Shown here: in pieces, positions 41,706-50,664 of the stretch
How positions within the stretch are numbered: the first letter of the stretch is position 1
Layout of the letters: each line of letters begins with the position of its first letter
Source: Lewinella sp039816955
GTDB taxonomy: Bacteria; Bacteroidota; Bacteroidia; Chitinophagales; Saprospiraceae
NCBI GenBank assembly: GCA_039816955.1
Contig: JBCBWU010000003.1
Location: 1 to 64,000 of the forward strand
Direction: 5' to 3'
DNA length: 64,000 nucleotides
Made by a program: the position numbers and the translations under genes
The notes under the pieces: model-generated
What the model saw: the letters and a program-made list of their open reading frames with translations, nothing else
Databases searched by the model: none
Told to the model about the DNA's origin: nothing

Positions 41706-42173
41706 ATGAAGCAACCACCCTGCCACCAGGGGAGAAAAACCCATGGTAAGATGTTACCAAAGGTGATTTCCTGGTTTCCAGCATTGGCCGTAGCCATCCT
41801 ACCCAAATGTCCATTTTGTCTAATGGCATACTCTGGTGCTGTGTCGTTATGTAGCGGAAACATGCTCTTTCCCAATGCGGGTACCTGGGCTTCTTACCTT
41901 ACTATGGGATTGGCCGTAGTTATTTTTCTCAGTATCATATCGAACCGCAAGGGCAGCAAAACCTGGTTTGCCCTAGGCTTAGTCACTATCGGCATTGTAT
42001 TTCTTGTTGCCGGGCAATTCTTTCTCATTTCTGAATTCAACTACTACCTAGGAGTAGTATTCCTCTTTTTTGGTATTTGGCTTAACGGCAGCTTTCTCCA
42101 CTACTACCACAAGACACGTGCTTTTTTGAGCACCGAAAAAATATCAACCATATCAAAACACTTAAATAAATGA
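41706..42173 (+). CDS. MerC-like membrane protein coupled to coxM
   Basis: This protein is 155 residues from ATG 41706 (a GTG lies 15 bases earlier). It has four hydrophobic segments (about 16-32, 53-70, 79-97 and 102-121). LPKCPFCLMAYSG near residues 23-35 is a C-x2-C pair in a membrane-edge setting that recalls MerC-type proteins. The tail is basic. Its TGA overlaps the coxM ATG (ATGA), so it is translated with the CO dehydrogenase subunits. It could anchor the enzyme or deliver a metal; neither is shown. It is not one of the standard cox gene products I know. Confidence 0.65.
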   Translation: MKQPPCHQGRKTHGKMLPKVISWFPALAVAILPKCPFCLMAYSGAVSLCSGNMLFPNAGTWASYLTMGLAVVIFLSIISNRKGSKTWFALGLVTIGIVFLVAGQFFLISEFNYYLGVVFLFFGIWLNGSFLHYYHKTRAFLSTEKISTISKHLNK

Positions 42174-43036
42174 TTGCGGAAAATTTCATGTATGATTCGC
42201 CTGGTACCCTGGAAGAGGCCTTCCAGCTGTTGCACGAATATGGCGATGATGCAAAAATCTTAGCAGGAGGGCATAGCCTCATTCCCATGATGAAGCTGCG
42301 TTTTGCCGCGCCTACTCACCTCATCGACATCAACAATATTCCGGGCCTTTCTTACATCAAAGAAGAAGCTGGTTACCTGAAAATCGGGGCGATGACCCGA
42401 GAAGCAGATCTGGAGGAATCTGATCTCATTTCCTCTAAGTATCATGTCTTCATAGATGCTACTAAGCTCATTGCCGACCCTCAAGTCCGCAATTTTGGTA
42501 CGGTAGGAGGTAACATTGCTCACGGTGACGCGGCTAATGATCATCCGGCGGTAATGTTTTCGCTTAATGCAGAAGTGGAAATTGCGGGTCAGGATGGTCG
42601 CCGTCTCGTTGGTATTGATGATTTCTTCTACGGTTTCTATATGACTGCAGTACAGCACGGCGAAATCCTCACTGAAATTCGCATTCCAGTGCCTACAGGC
42701 AAGTTTGGTACCGCCTACCACAAGGCAGAGCGCAAAGTAGGTGACTACGCAACTGCAGGGGTAGCTGCAATGGTGGAAATCGGAGCAGATGGTACTTGCA
42801 CTAATGCGGGCATTGGACTCACCAATGTAAATGCATTACCGATGCGGGCAGCGCGCTCACAAGAAGTCCTCATCGGTAGCAAACTCACCGACGAGGATAT
42901 CAACCTAGCCGCTAAGTACGCTTCCGAAGATTGTAATCCATCGGATGATCTGCGTGGTGATGAAGACTATAAGCGCCACCTCGTAAAGGTAATCACCAAG
43001 CGTATGCTAAAGCAAGCTATCTCTAGAGCCAAATAA
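42170..43036 (+). CDS. coxM: CO dehydrogenase medium (FAD) subunit CoxM
   Basis: This is a 288-residue FAD-binding subunit of the xanthine oxidase/CO dehydrogenase family. The FAD motifs are AGGHSLIPMMKLR (32-44) and GTVGGNIAHGDAANDHP (about 108-124). The C-terminal domain has AERKVGDYATAGVAAMVEI and the closing RGDEDYKRHLVKVITKRMLK. It passes electrons from the Fe-S subunit to FAD and then to the respiratory chain. The order medium, small, large (M-S-L) is that of form I CO dehydrogenase operons. Its start overlaps the upstream membrane protein gene by 4 bp; the gap to coxS is 137 bp. Confidence 0.93.
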   Translation: MIAENFMYDSPGTLEEAFQLLHEYGDDAKILAGGHSLIPMMKLRFAAPTHLIDINNIPGLSYIKEEAGYLKIGAMTREADLEESDLISSKYHVFIDATKLIADPQVRNFGTVGGNIAHGDAANDHPAVMFSLNAEVEIAGQDGRRLVGIDDFFYGFYMTAVQHGEILTEIRIPVPTGKFGTAYHKAERKVGDYATAGVAAMVEIGADGTCTNAGIGLTNVNALPMRAARSQEVLIGSKLTDEDINLAAKYASEDCNPSDDLRGDEDYKRHLVKVITKRMLKQAISRAK

Positions 43037-43173
43037 AAAGCTGTCAAATAGTTAATTCCCGATTTCAGCATTTTTTAGTGCAGATATAAGCGAATGATAA
43101 TGAGCGTATTCAAGCTAAAAGGCTGAAGTAAGAGAGGGAACTTAATTTTTGACGGAAACTAAAAGGATAAACG

Positions 43174-43677
43174 ATGAAAAAAACTATCAACATAACTGTT
43201 AACGGTACAGCACATACCGTAGAGGTAGAACCTCGCACTTTACTTGTTCACCTGATCCGTGAGCAACTTTCTATGACGGGTACCCACATTGGTTGCGATA
43301 CATCCAGCTGTGGTGCTTGCACCATTCTAATTAATGGCCGTTCGGCTAAGTCGTGTACCATTTTGGCTGTACAAGCCGACGGTAAGGAGATCGCCACGGT
43401 AGAGGGACTCGCTACTGCGGAAGGACTTCACCCTATTCAGGAAGGATTTCACTTAAACCATGCCCTACACTGTGGCTTCTGTACTCCCGGTATGATGATG
43501 CGGGCGGTAGAGCTTTTGGAAAAGAACCCGAATCCTACGGAGGAAGAAATTCGCTGGGGTATTTCGGGCAATTTGTGCCGCTGTACGGGCTACAACAATA
43601 TCGTTAAAGCCATTCAGTGGACTTCCGCCAAAATGCAAGGCAAAGACCTGCCTTCTACGGAGCCAGAGTTTGTCTAA
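43174..43677 (+). CDS. coxS: CO dehydrogenase small (2x 2Fe-2S) subunit CoxS
   Basis: This 167-residue protein has two 2Fe-2S sites: plant-type Cys41, Cys46, Cys49 and Cys61 (GCDTSSCGACTIL ... KSC) and the C-terminal four-helix site Cys100, Cys103, Cys135 and Cys137 (HCGFCTPGMMM ... GNLCRCTGY). It relays electrons from the Mo site to the FAD subunit. The start is ATG 43174, with AAGGATAA upstream. The sequence AATTTTTGACGGA about 30 bp upstream of the start recurs just upstream of the S41 protease gene (52463) and may be a shared promoter part. Confidence 0.94.
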   Translation: MKKTINITVNGTAHTVEVEPRTLLVHLIREQLSMTGTHIGCDTSSCGACTILINGRSAKSCTILAVQADGKEIATVEGLATAEGLHPIQEGFHLNHALHCGFCTPGMMMRAVELLEKNPNPTEEEIRWGISGNLCRCTGYNNIVKAIQWTSAKMQGKDLPSTEPEFV

Positions 43678-43753
43678 ATCCTTTGCATGGTAGTTGGTTT
43701 CAGGAAAGCTATTTCTTCCTGCTAACCACCCTAAATCAAAAAAATAATCATCA

Positions 43754-46126
43754 ATGATAAAGTGTAAAACATCCAAGGAAATTGGGGGAATGGGGCACTC
43801 CAAAAAGAGAAAGGAGGATGCCCGTTTCATACAAGGTAAAGGTAACTATGTGGATGATGTGAAGCTGCCCGGCATGCTTTATATGGATATCGTTCGCAGC
43901 CCTTATGCCTACGCAAAAATCAAAAATATTGACGCCAGTAAAGCCCTGGAAATTCCTGGTGTAATCGCTGTTGTAACGGGCAAAGACCTGGAGCAATATA
44001 ACTTGCATTGGATGCCGACTTTGATGTCGGATACCCAAATGGTATTGCCTACCGATACAGTAATGTACCAGGCGCAGGAAGTAGCGGCGGTTATTGCTAC
44101 TGACCGCTATACTGCACGTGACGGTAAGGAAGCTGTGCGGGTGGAGTACGAGCCCATGACGCCGGTTATGGACCCATTCAAAGCTTTGAAAGAGGATGCT
44201 CCGGTCTTGCGTTCTGATAAAGAAGGTAAAACCGATAACCATATTTGGCACTGGGAAGTAGGTGACAAAGAAGCTACGGATAAGGTGTTTGAGAATGCCG
44301 ATATTACGGTGAGCCAGCAAATGCACATTCCGCGCATTCACGTAGCTTCCATCGAAACTTGTGGCTGTGTGGCTTCCTACAATAAGGTGGAAAATCACCT
44401 GACCATGTACATGACCACGCAGGCCCCGCACGCCATCCGTACGGTAATTGCCCTGGTAGCTGGTCACGTAGGCTTAACCGAGGAGAAAATCCGAGTGATT
44501 TCACCCGATATTGGTGGTGGTTTTGGTGGTAAGGTGCCGGTTTATCCTGGCTACGTTATCGCTATCGCCGTTTCCTTCCTTACCGGAGCGCCTATTAAAT
44601 GGATCGAAGACCGCAGTGAAAATTTACAGGCTGACTCTTTCGCGCGTGACTATCACATCACAGCTGAAATGGCTGGAACCAAGGACGGGAAAATCTTGGC
44701 TACCCGTTTCAAAGTACTCGCCGACCACGGTTATACGGATGCGTCTGCTAACCCATCAAAATTCCCTACTGGTTTATTCTCCATCGGTACCGGTTCCTAT
44801 GATTATGGCGCGGCCTATATGGAAGCTGATGCGGTATATACCAACAAGCCACCAGGAGGTGTTGCCTACCGTTGCTCTTTCCGTGTAACGGAGGCCGTGC
44901 ACGCTATCGAGCGTTTGACTGATGTGTTTGCCAGCGAAGTAGGTAAGGACCCTGCGCAACTGCGTATGGAGAATTTCATTAAGAAAGAGGACTTCCCTTG
45001 GGCATCTCCTACTGGTTGGTTCTACGATAGTGGTGATTATCATGCCGGTTTGCAGAAGGCTATGGATGCCATCAACTACAATGAGCTTCGGGAAGAACAA
45101 AAGCGCCTGCGCGCCGAAGGTAAGTTTATGGGGATTGGCATTTCTACCTTCACGGAGGTAGTAGGTGCAGGTCCATCAAAGGACTTTGATATCCTGGGTG
45201 TGAAAATGTTTGATAGTGCTGAAATCCGCGTACACCCTACCGGAAAAGCGATCGCTCGTTTTGGTACTAAATCCCAAGGTCAGGGCCACGAAACGACTTA
45301 CGCTCAGATTGTAGCGGAAGAGTTAGGTATTCCGATGGAGCACATCCAAATTGAAGAAGGGGATACGGATACTGCACCTTACGGATTGGGTACCTACGCC
45401 AGTAGAAGTACACCTACTGCCGGTGCGGCCGCAGCTATGGCTGCTCGTAAACTGCGCGAAAAAGCGAAGAAGATTGCCGCCTACCTGCTGGAGGTAAGTG
45501 AGCAGGATCTCGAATGGGAGCCTGGTAAGTTCTTCGTGAAGGGTGCTCCAGAGAAGTCTAAGAGCATCCAGGAAATCGTATTTGCTGCCTACACTAACCA
45601 TCCTCCAGGTATGGAAGGTGGCTTTGAGGCAACGCACTATTACGATCCTCCAAACCTGACTTTTCCATCAGGAGCTTATATCTGCGTGGTGGATATTGAT
45701 CCGGAAACTTGCCATATCAATGTACGCCGCTTTGTGGCCATTGATGACTGTGGTAATATCATTAACCCAATGATCGTACAGGGGCAGGTACACGGTGGTC
45801 TTACCCAAGGCCTGGCACCAGCGATGTACGAGGAGTTGATCTACGACGAGGCAGGTAACATCCTTAATGGTACCTTCATGGATTATCTGGTGCCAACGGC
45901 GGTAGAGTCTCCGAATTGGGAAACGGGGCATACGGTTACACCATCTCCTCACCACCCAATTGGTGCGAAAGGAGTAGGTGAATCACCAACCGTAGGTGCA
46001 CCACCAGCGATCGTTAATGCGATTGTAGATGCCGTGCAACACTTGGGTGTTAAGCACCTTGAGATTCCGGTTACGCCCTTCAAGCTTTACAAAGAGCTGA
46101 AGGCCGTAGGATACTTTGACGAATAA
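43754..46126 (+). CDS. coxL: form I aerobic CO dehydrogenase large (Mo/Cu) subunit CoxL
   Basis: This is a 790-residue molybdenum hydroxylase large subunit. Residues 371-377 read AYRCSFR, with Cys374 in the place of the Cys that holds copper in the Mo-S-Cu centre. This motif separates true (form I) CO dehydrogenase from form II homologues, which read AYRGAGR. Other family marks are SPDIGGGFGGK (250-260), ARFGTKSQGQGHETTYAQI, and near the C-terminus KGVGESPTVGAPPAIVNA, which carries the catalytic Glu. The enzyme oxidises CO to CO2 with water and passes electrons to quinone, usually at the inner face of the membrane. No signal peptide is present. Accessory genes follow downstream. Confidence 0.95.
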   Translation: MIKCKTSKEIGGMGHSKKRKEDARFIQGKGNYVDDVKLPGMLYMDIVRSPYAYAKIKNIDASKALEIPGVIAVVTGKDLEQYNLHWMPTLMSDTQMVLPTDTVMYQAQEVAAVIATDRYTARDGKEAVRVEYEPMTPVMDPFKALKEDAPVLRSDKEGKTDNHIWHWEVGDKEATDKVFENADITVSQQMHIPRIHVASIETCGCVASYNKVENHLTMYMTTQAPHAIRTVIALVAGHVGLTEEKIRVISPDIGGGFGGKVPVYPGYVIAIAVSFLTGAPIKWIEDRSENLQADSFARDYHITAEMAGTKDGKILATRFKVLADHGYTDASANPSKFPTGLFSIGTGSYDYGAAYMEADAVYTNKPPGGVAYRCSFRVTEAVHAIERLTDVFASEVGKDPAQLRMENFIKKEDFPWASPTGWFYDSGDYHAGLQKAMDAINYNELREEQKRLRAEGKFMGIGISTFTEVVGAGPSKDFDILGVKMFDSAEIRVHPTGKAIARFGTKSQGQGHETTYAQIVAEELGIPMEHIQIEEGDTDTAPYGLGTYASRSTPTAGAAAAMAARKLREKAKKIAAYLLEVSEQDLEWEPGKFFVKGAPEKSKSIQEIVFAAYTNHPPGMEGGFEATHYYDPPNLTFPSGAYICVVDIDPETCHINVRRFVAIDDCGNIINPMIVQGQVHGGLTQGLAPAMYEELIYDEAGNILNGTFMDYLVPTAVESPNWETGHTVTPSPHHPIGAKGVGESPTVGAPPAIVNAIVDAVQHLGVKHLEIPVTPFKLYKELKAVGYFDE

Positions 46127-46427
46127 AGATCACTTTGGGAGGCAAGGCGCATCCTCTGGGTGCTACTTGCCTCCTTTCAATTTTGAACATGTGTAGTTTT
46201 TGAGTTTAACTTTTTAGTCGCCCATAAAATGGTTTCGCGGGATTCATCCCGCCGTAAATTATCCCGATCACAAAAAATGCTGTAGGGTAAACACCAGATC
46301 AATAGGACAACTATTTTTTCAAATTCAAAACTACTTCAGCAGTAAATCATCCACTTTCTCTGACAATTTTATTTGGCTTTAACCAAAAGAATTGTCAGAG
46401 AATCACTATTCCATACTTTAATGCCAT
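46127..46427. other. gap between coxL and coxG
   Basis: The 300 bp hold a REP-like palindrome (46237-46252) and no gene. It could split the operon into structural and accessory transcripts. Confidence 0.45.
46237..46252. repeat. REP-like mini-palindrome (GCGGGAT..ATCCCGC)
   Basis: GCGGGAT-TC-ATCCCGC is a perfect 7-bp stem, related in form to the palindromes at 6401, 40029 and 54240. Confidence 0.55.
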
Positions 46428-47003
46428 ATGAATACAGTAATCAATAAAGAATTTGACATACAACAGCCGATCGATGTGGTTTGGAAGAGCCTGGCCTCTC
46501 CAGAAGAGATAGTGACCTGCGTGCCGGGTGCGGCTATCACCAATAAGCTTGATGACCGGAACTACAAAGGTGAGGTTGTTACTAAGTTCGGTCCTATTAA
46601 AGCATCCTACGCTGGCGACATCGAAATTGTTGAACTAGACGAGACTAACCGTAAGATGGTGCTGAAAGGCCGAGGTCTAGATAGCAAAGGCAAAGGAAGT
46701 GCCGATATGATCATGAACGGTACCCTGAAGGAGACAGAAGGCGGTACGCACGTTCACTTCAATATGAACATTACCATTGTTGGTATGCTAGCGCAGTTTG
46801 GCTCTCGTTTAATCAACGATGTTTCTGATCAGCTTTTGAATCAGTTCGTGACCAACTTCCGTAGTAAACTAGCTGGTGGCGGTGAAGGAACGGCCAGTGA
46901 AACGGATAATGCACTAAATGCTGGAAAGCTAGCGGGCACGGTAGTCAAAAGCATGATTGGTAGTGTTGGTGATATGTTCAAAGGGGACAAAAAGCAGGCT
47001 TAG
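46428..47003 (+). CDS. coxG: CoxG, SRPBCC-fold CO dehydrogenase accessory protein
   Basis: This 191-residue protein starts with MNTVINKEFDIQQPIDVVWKSL, continues with the family block IVTCVPGAAITNKLDDRNYKGEVVTKFGPIKASYAG, and has GMLAQFGSRLINDVSDQLLNQFV near 120-145, all typical of CoxG/SRPBCC proteins. In known systems CoxG recruits CO dehydrogenase to the membrane or its quinone acceptor. Its C-terminal part (AGTVVKSMIGSVGDMFKGDKK) is amphipathic and would suit membrane association. The TAG stop shares its last base with the GTG start of coxD. Confidence 0.9.
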   Translation: MNTVINKEFDIQQPIDVVWKSLASPEEIVTCVPGAAITNKLDDRNYKGEVVTKFGPIKASYAGDIEIVELDETNRKMVLKGRGLDSKGKGSADMIMNGTLKETEGGTHVHFNMNITIVGMLAQFGSRLINDVSDQLLNQFVTNFRSKLAGGGEGTASETDNALNAGKLAGTVVKSMIGSVGDMFKGDKKQA

Positions 47004-47842
47004 TGCAAAATCCTAAAGATTTAATACCCGCCCTGGATGAATTGGGCTTTGTGGTAGAAGAAGAATTGGCCACTGTTTTGTACCTGCAATTACAGTTGCA
47101 GAAACCACTACTACTGGAAGGCAATCCGGGGGTGGGCAAGACGCAAGTGGCCTATATTCTTTCGAAATATCTGGGCTACGACTTGATCCGCCTACAGTGT
47201 TATGAAGGCTTGGATGTGAGTAATGCCATTTATGAATGGAATTACCAGAAACAGTTACTAGCCATCAAAATCCATGAGCAAAGTGGTATTTCTGAAAAGG
47301 AAAAAGAGGATTTGATCTTCAGTGAGGATTATCTCCTCAAACGCCCTTTGCTGCAAGCCATTAGCGCCAATGAGAAGAAAGTGCTACTCATTGATGAGAT
47401 CGATCGTGCGGATGAAGAATTCGAAGCCTTTTTGCTAGAATTATTGTCGGATTTTCAGATCAGTATTCCAGAGTTGGGGACAATTGAGGCTAAGCATCGC
47501 CCCATCGTAGTACTCACCTCTAACCGTACCCGTGAGCTCAGTGACGCTTTAAAAAGGCGTTGCCTTTATCACTGGGTGAATTATCCAGACAAGGACAAGG
47601 AGATGCGCATTGTCCAAAAACATCTACCTCAGTTGGAGGAGCAGCTAGTAGAGCAGCTGGCGGACTATGTGCAGCGTATCCGCCTATTGAAATTGGATAA
47701 GAGCCCCGGCATTGCTGAAACTATCGATTGGGCACGTGGCATCGCGGCTTTGGATGGCACAGATAATGCAATCTACCATAGCCTGTCTTGCTTGCTCAAG
47801 TCGGATCACGATATTCAGCTGGTGAGTCAGGAGATCTTTTAA
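47003..47842 (+). CDS. coxD: CoxD, MoxR-type AAA+ ATPase
   Basis: This 279-residue MoxR-family ATPase has Walker A GNPGVGKT (40-47), Walker B VLLIDEIDRADEEFEAFLLELL, sensor 1 VVLTSNRTRELSDALKRRC, and arginine-finger-like RR residues. In CO dehydrogenase maturation CoxD, together with the VWA protein CoxE, is needed to build the Mo-S-Cu centre. It starts with GTG overlapping the coxG stop by one base. The protein ends at the sensor 2 helix (SPGIAETIDWARGIAAL) as expected. Confidence 0.92.
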   Translation: MQNPKDLIPALDELGFVVEEELATVLYLQLQLQKPLLLEGNPGVGKTQVAYILSKYLGYDLIRLQCYEGLDVSNAIYEWNYQKQLLAIKIHEQSGISEKEKEDLIFSEDYLLKRPLLQAISANEKKVLLIDEIDRADEEFEAFLLELLSDFQISIPELGTIEAKHRPIVVLTSNRTRELSDALKRRCLYHWVNYPDKDKEMRIVQKHLPQLEEQLVEQLADYVQRIRLLKLDKSPGIAETIDWARGIAALDGTDNAIYHSLSCLLKSDHDIQLVSQEIF

Positions 47843-47892
47843 TGACGGGGGATGCTAAATCCTGTCTAAGTACTAATCAAAAAACATTAACC

Positions 47893-48084
47893 ATGTCTAC
47901 ATTAAAAGAATACCAGGATCAAGAAAAGGAGCGGCAAGAGGTGGCTGGTGAGACCAATCAGCATTACCTATCGGTGAATCTGCCGGGTGACCGCTCGATG
48001 ACGGTAGAGACAGAATCGGTTCGTGCGCGTATTGCTGCCATGAAAGTGGAAAAGGACAAGCCTAATCACGAAGTTAAGAAGTAG
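47893..48084 (+). CDS. small hypothetical protein between coxD and coxE
   Basis: This protein is 63 residues from ATG 47893. It is strongly charged and helical at both ends (TLKEYQDQEKERQEVAGE, RARIAAMKVEKDKPNHEVKK), with a short middle NQHYLSVNLPGDRSMTVE. It lies 50 bp after coxD and 8 bp before coxE on the same strand, so it is very probably translated. No family is recognised, and it is not part of the cox set I know. Confidence 0.6.
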   Translation: MSTLKEYQDQEKERQEVAGETNQHYLSVNLPGDRSMTVETESVRARIAAMKVEKDKPNHEVKK

Positions 48085-48092
48085 GTTCGTCC

Positions 48093-48533
48093 TTGGATCA
48101 TTACACCGACTATAGTTCTTTTACCACAGCACTAATTGGCTTTAGCCAGCACGCCAGGAAGGCGGGTTTTAGTGCCGGCTTGCAGTGCAGTCAGGACGCC
48201 GTCCAGGCTGCACTGCTTGGCCTTTGGCTAGATCGTGATTTGTTTGGTCATGCCCTTGCAGCTCTCTTTTGCCATTCGGCAGAAGAGCGGGAGCAATTTC
48301 GCCCGATTTATGATCGGTTTTGGCGCATGCGCGGTACACGGATCAACGATAAAAGAGACTATAAGAACACCAAGAAAATCGTCAAAGCGCCGAAGAGTAT
48401 TGCGGTGATGGCGGGGATCGGGAAGGAAAATGATCACGATCAAGGAGAAGACAGCAAAAACAGCAGTGGCGCGCACGCCAAAGAGACCATCAAGACAACA
48501 GACTTTAGTAAACTAAGCACTACCGTGACCTAA
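48093..48533 (+). pseudogene. coxE: CoxE, N-terminal part, ended by an in-frame TAA
   Basis: The 146 codons (TTG start, 8 bp after the previous stop) match the N-terminal region of CoxE VWA proteins: FTTALIGFSQHARKAGFSAG, ALFCHSAEEREQFRPIYDRFW, then a flexible linker and KTTDFSKLSTTVT. The frame then meets TAA at 48531 and, seven codons later, TAG at 48552. After that the same frame continues as the CoxE C-terminal part without any shift. Intact homologues read straight through this helix. Replacing both stops by Gln (one base change each, CAA and CAG) would restore a normal protein of about 379 residues. Confidence 0.7.
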
Positions 48534-48557
48534 TTGCTAGTTGAAATGAGCGTATAG

Positions 48558-49229
48558 TTGGTGCGAGAAATGAGTATGCGTATTCGACGAAAGCGCAAGA
48601 AAAATCATAAAGGCCAAATCAATTTAGGCCAATCTATTCGCCAGAATCTGCAAAATGGAGGGACCATTATTGATCTGGTGAAGAGTAAGAAAAAACGCGA
48701 AAAATTCCGCTTACTCATTTTGCTTGATGTGAGTGGTTCTATGGACAAGTACTCTTTTTATTTACTTAAGTTTTTGTGGTCTTTACGTGTTCACTTTAAG
48801 CAAATTGAAGCCTTTGCCTTTAGTACGAAGTTGATGCGCATTACGGATTATATCTCTGATAAAGATTTGGCAACTACTTTGCTGCGAGTATCGCATCATG
48901 TAACCCACTGGTCGAGCGGCACCAAGATTGGTGACTGCTTGAAGGATTTTAATGAAAACTACGCCAAGCGTCACCTCAACGGTAACACGGTTACGCTTGT
49001 TTTAAGTGATGGACTGGATACTGGGGAGCCAGAAGTGCTAGCAGAAGCGATCCAGAAAATTAAATTACGTTCCAAGAAATTGGTCTGGCTGAACCCCCTG
49101 AAAGGTATGCAGGGCTACGAACCTATTCAGGAAGGGATGAAGACGGCTCTTCCTGAATTAGATCATTTTGGAGCGGCTCACAATTTTGCCAGTCTTTTGG
49201 AACTGGAAAACATTTTGGTACATGCATAA
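48558..49229 (+). pseudogene. coxE: CoxE, C-terminal VWA part, after two in-frame stops
   Basis: These 223 codons in the same frame as the N-terminal part hold the helix REMSMRIRRKRKKNHKGQINL and a complete VWA domain with the MIDAS motif DVSGSMDKYS, the later SSGTKIGD threonine region, and LVLSDGLDTGEP. With CoxD it would form the MoxR-VWA chaperone pair for CO dehydrogenase maturation. Restart codons exist (GTG 48558, ATG 48570, ATG 48576), so the VWA part may still be made as a separate protein. I call the gene interrupted, but a functional split is possible. Its stop overlaps the ATG of the XdhC-YHS gene by 8 bp. Confidence 0.7.
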
Positions 49230-50214
49230 TACATTTCTCAATACAGCCGCAGGGCTTAATCAGAAGAACCAAGCCTACGCTACGGCAATCATTGTGAGGC
49301 GAAAAATTCCCAGTTCTGGTAAGCCCGGAGATAAGGCCATTATTACCGCTGACGGAACAATCCACGGCTGGATCGGTGGAGGTTGTACACGCGGCATTGT
49401 TCTTAAGGAGGCGCTGATGGCGCTACAAGACCGTCAGCCAAGAATGGTCTACATTAGCCCTGATGCCATCAACCGCGATGAGAAAGGAACGAAGCTGTAC
49501 CATATGACCTGCCAGAGTGGGGGAGAAGTAGAAGTATACATCGAACCCGTACTACCGAAACCCCAGCTCCGTATATTTGGGAAGTCGCATATTGCTATGG
49601 CCTTAGCCAAGGTATCCAAAGCTGTGGAGTATCAAGTAGATGTAGTAATGACTACCGCTGATGCCAATGTGTTCCCTGAAGCAGACTCTCTCATTGAACT
49701 TAAGGATTTTGCAGGTAAGGAAGAACACGCAAGTCAGTACATGATCGTATGCACGCAAGGTGAACGAGACGCCGAAGCACTATTCGCTGCCATTAATGCG
49801 AAGCCTCAATATCTGGCGTTTGTAGCCAGCCGACGCAAGGCCAACGCTATCTTCTCTGAGCTGCGAGGCATGGGCGTCACTTTTGATCAGCTCAAGACCA
49901 TCAAAACTCCAGCTGGCCTTGATATTGGTGCCAAGACACCACATGAAGTTGCGATCAGTATACTTGCCCAAATCATCCAGGATTTCCGCGCCGAACCAGA
50001 AGCAGAACAACCTGCTACTGCCGAAGAAAAAGTAGTAGCCACCATGGCTGGAACGGATTACTATATCAATCCCGTCTGCCAGGTTCCCGTACAGAAGAGT
50101 ACCGCTAAGCACGTACTTGAGTACAAAGGCGAGTCGGTCTACTTCTGTTGCGATGGTTGCAAAGTTAGCTTTGAAAAAGAACCAGAAAAGTATATGACAG
50201 TGGTGGAGGCGTAG
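49222..50214 (+). CDS. XdhC/CoxF-like protein fused to a YHS domain
   Basis: This protein is 330 residues from ATG 49222 (MHNTFLNTAAGLNQKNQAY). Residues 1-270 are an XdhC/CoxI-type molybdenum cofactor maturation factor: ITADGTIHGWIGGGCTRGIV in the N-terminal part and a Rossmann-like C-terminal part (LRIFGKSHIAMALAKVSKAV ... GLDIGAKTPHEVAISILAQI). After an acidic linker (EPEAEQPATAEEK) residues 285-330 are a YHS domain: YYINPVCQVPVQ, YFCCDGCKVSFEKEPEKYM, with Cys pairs that could bind a metal such as copper. In a CO dehydrogenase locus this suggests a link between Mo-cofactor sulfuration and copper insertion, which is inference. A convergent second XdhC follows. Confidence 0.85.
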   Translation: MHNTFLNTAAGLNQKNQAYATAIIVRRKIPSSGKPGDKAIITADGTIHGWIGGGCTRGIVLKEALMALQDRQPRMVYISPDAINRDEKGTKLYHMTCQSGGEVEVYIEPVLPKPQLRIFGKSHIAMALAKVSKAVEYQVDVVMTTADANVFPEADSLIELKDFAGKEEHASQYMIVCTQGERDAEALFAAINAKPQYLAFVASRRKANAIFSELRGMGVTFDQLKTIKTPAGLDIGAKTPHEVAISILAQIIQDFRAEPEAEQPATAEEKVVATMAGTDYYINPVCQVPVQKSTAKHVLEYKGESVYFCCDGCKVSFEKEPEKYMTVVEA

Positions 50215-50560
50215 GGGCTCGCGTTGCTCGCGGGGGGAAGCTCACTGCGTTCGCGGAAGAGTTCGCTATCGCTCACGGTTGTAGCTCGCTAGTGCTCGCG
50301 GGAGAAGCTCGTTGCACTCGCGGGGGAGTTCGCTTTCGCTCACGGGAAAACTCGCTTTCGCTCGTGGGTTAAGTTCGCTTCGCTCGCGGTAGGACTCGCT
50401 GACGCTTGTGGTTAGGGCTCACTGCGATCGCGGTTGTAGCTCGCGTTGCTCGCGGGAGAAGCTCACTGCATTCGCGAGGGAGTTCGCTATCGCTTACGGG
50501 ATATGCTCGCACAGCTCGCGGGAGAACTCGTTACTGCTCGTGGCTTAGGTTCATTTTTAT
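50215..50560 (+). repeat. CTCGC-type degenerate 22-nt repeat cluster, cluster 3 (forward)
   Basis: About 15 tandem units of 21-23 nt run from the stop codon of the XdhC-YHS gene. Examples are GCTCGCGTTGCTCGCGGG, TTCGCTATCGCTCACGG, CTCGCTTTCGCTCGTGGG and GCTCACTGCATTCGCG. The units share the frame CTCGC-n3/4-GCTCGCGG but differ in the spacer and linker. Confidence 0.9.
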
Positions 50561-50664
50561 CTTCAAAGGGCTATATATCTTAGACTAAAGTGTCTTGTAT
50601 GGGCTCTAGTGTCATGCCTCCTTGGTGTATGAAAGGGCATGTTTCTTATGCTAAGTGTAGGTGA

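Noticed and set aside
43751..44467. 238-codon minus-strand frame opposite coxL
   Set aside because: It is a mirror of strongly coding coxL sequence with His/Arg/Phe-rich text typical of an antisense shadow.
43754..46126. Form II CoxL or xanthine dehydrogenase
   Set aside because: The active-site motif is AYRCSFR rather than AYRGAGR, and gene order and CoxG/D/E partners fit form I.
50406..50588. Open frame of 60 codons inside the CTCGC repeat field
   Set aside because: Its composition (repeated VARVARGRSS-like text) follows the repeat units, and it has no start signal; it is a by-product of the repeats.
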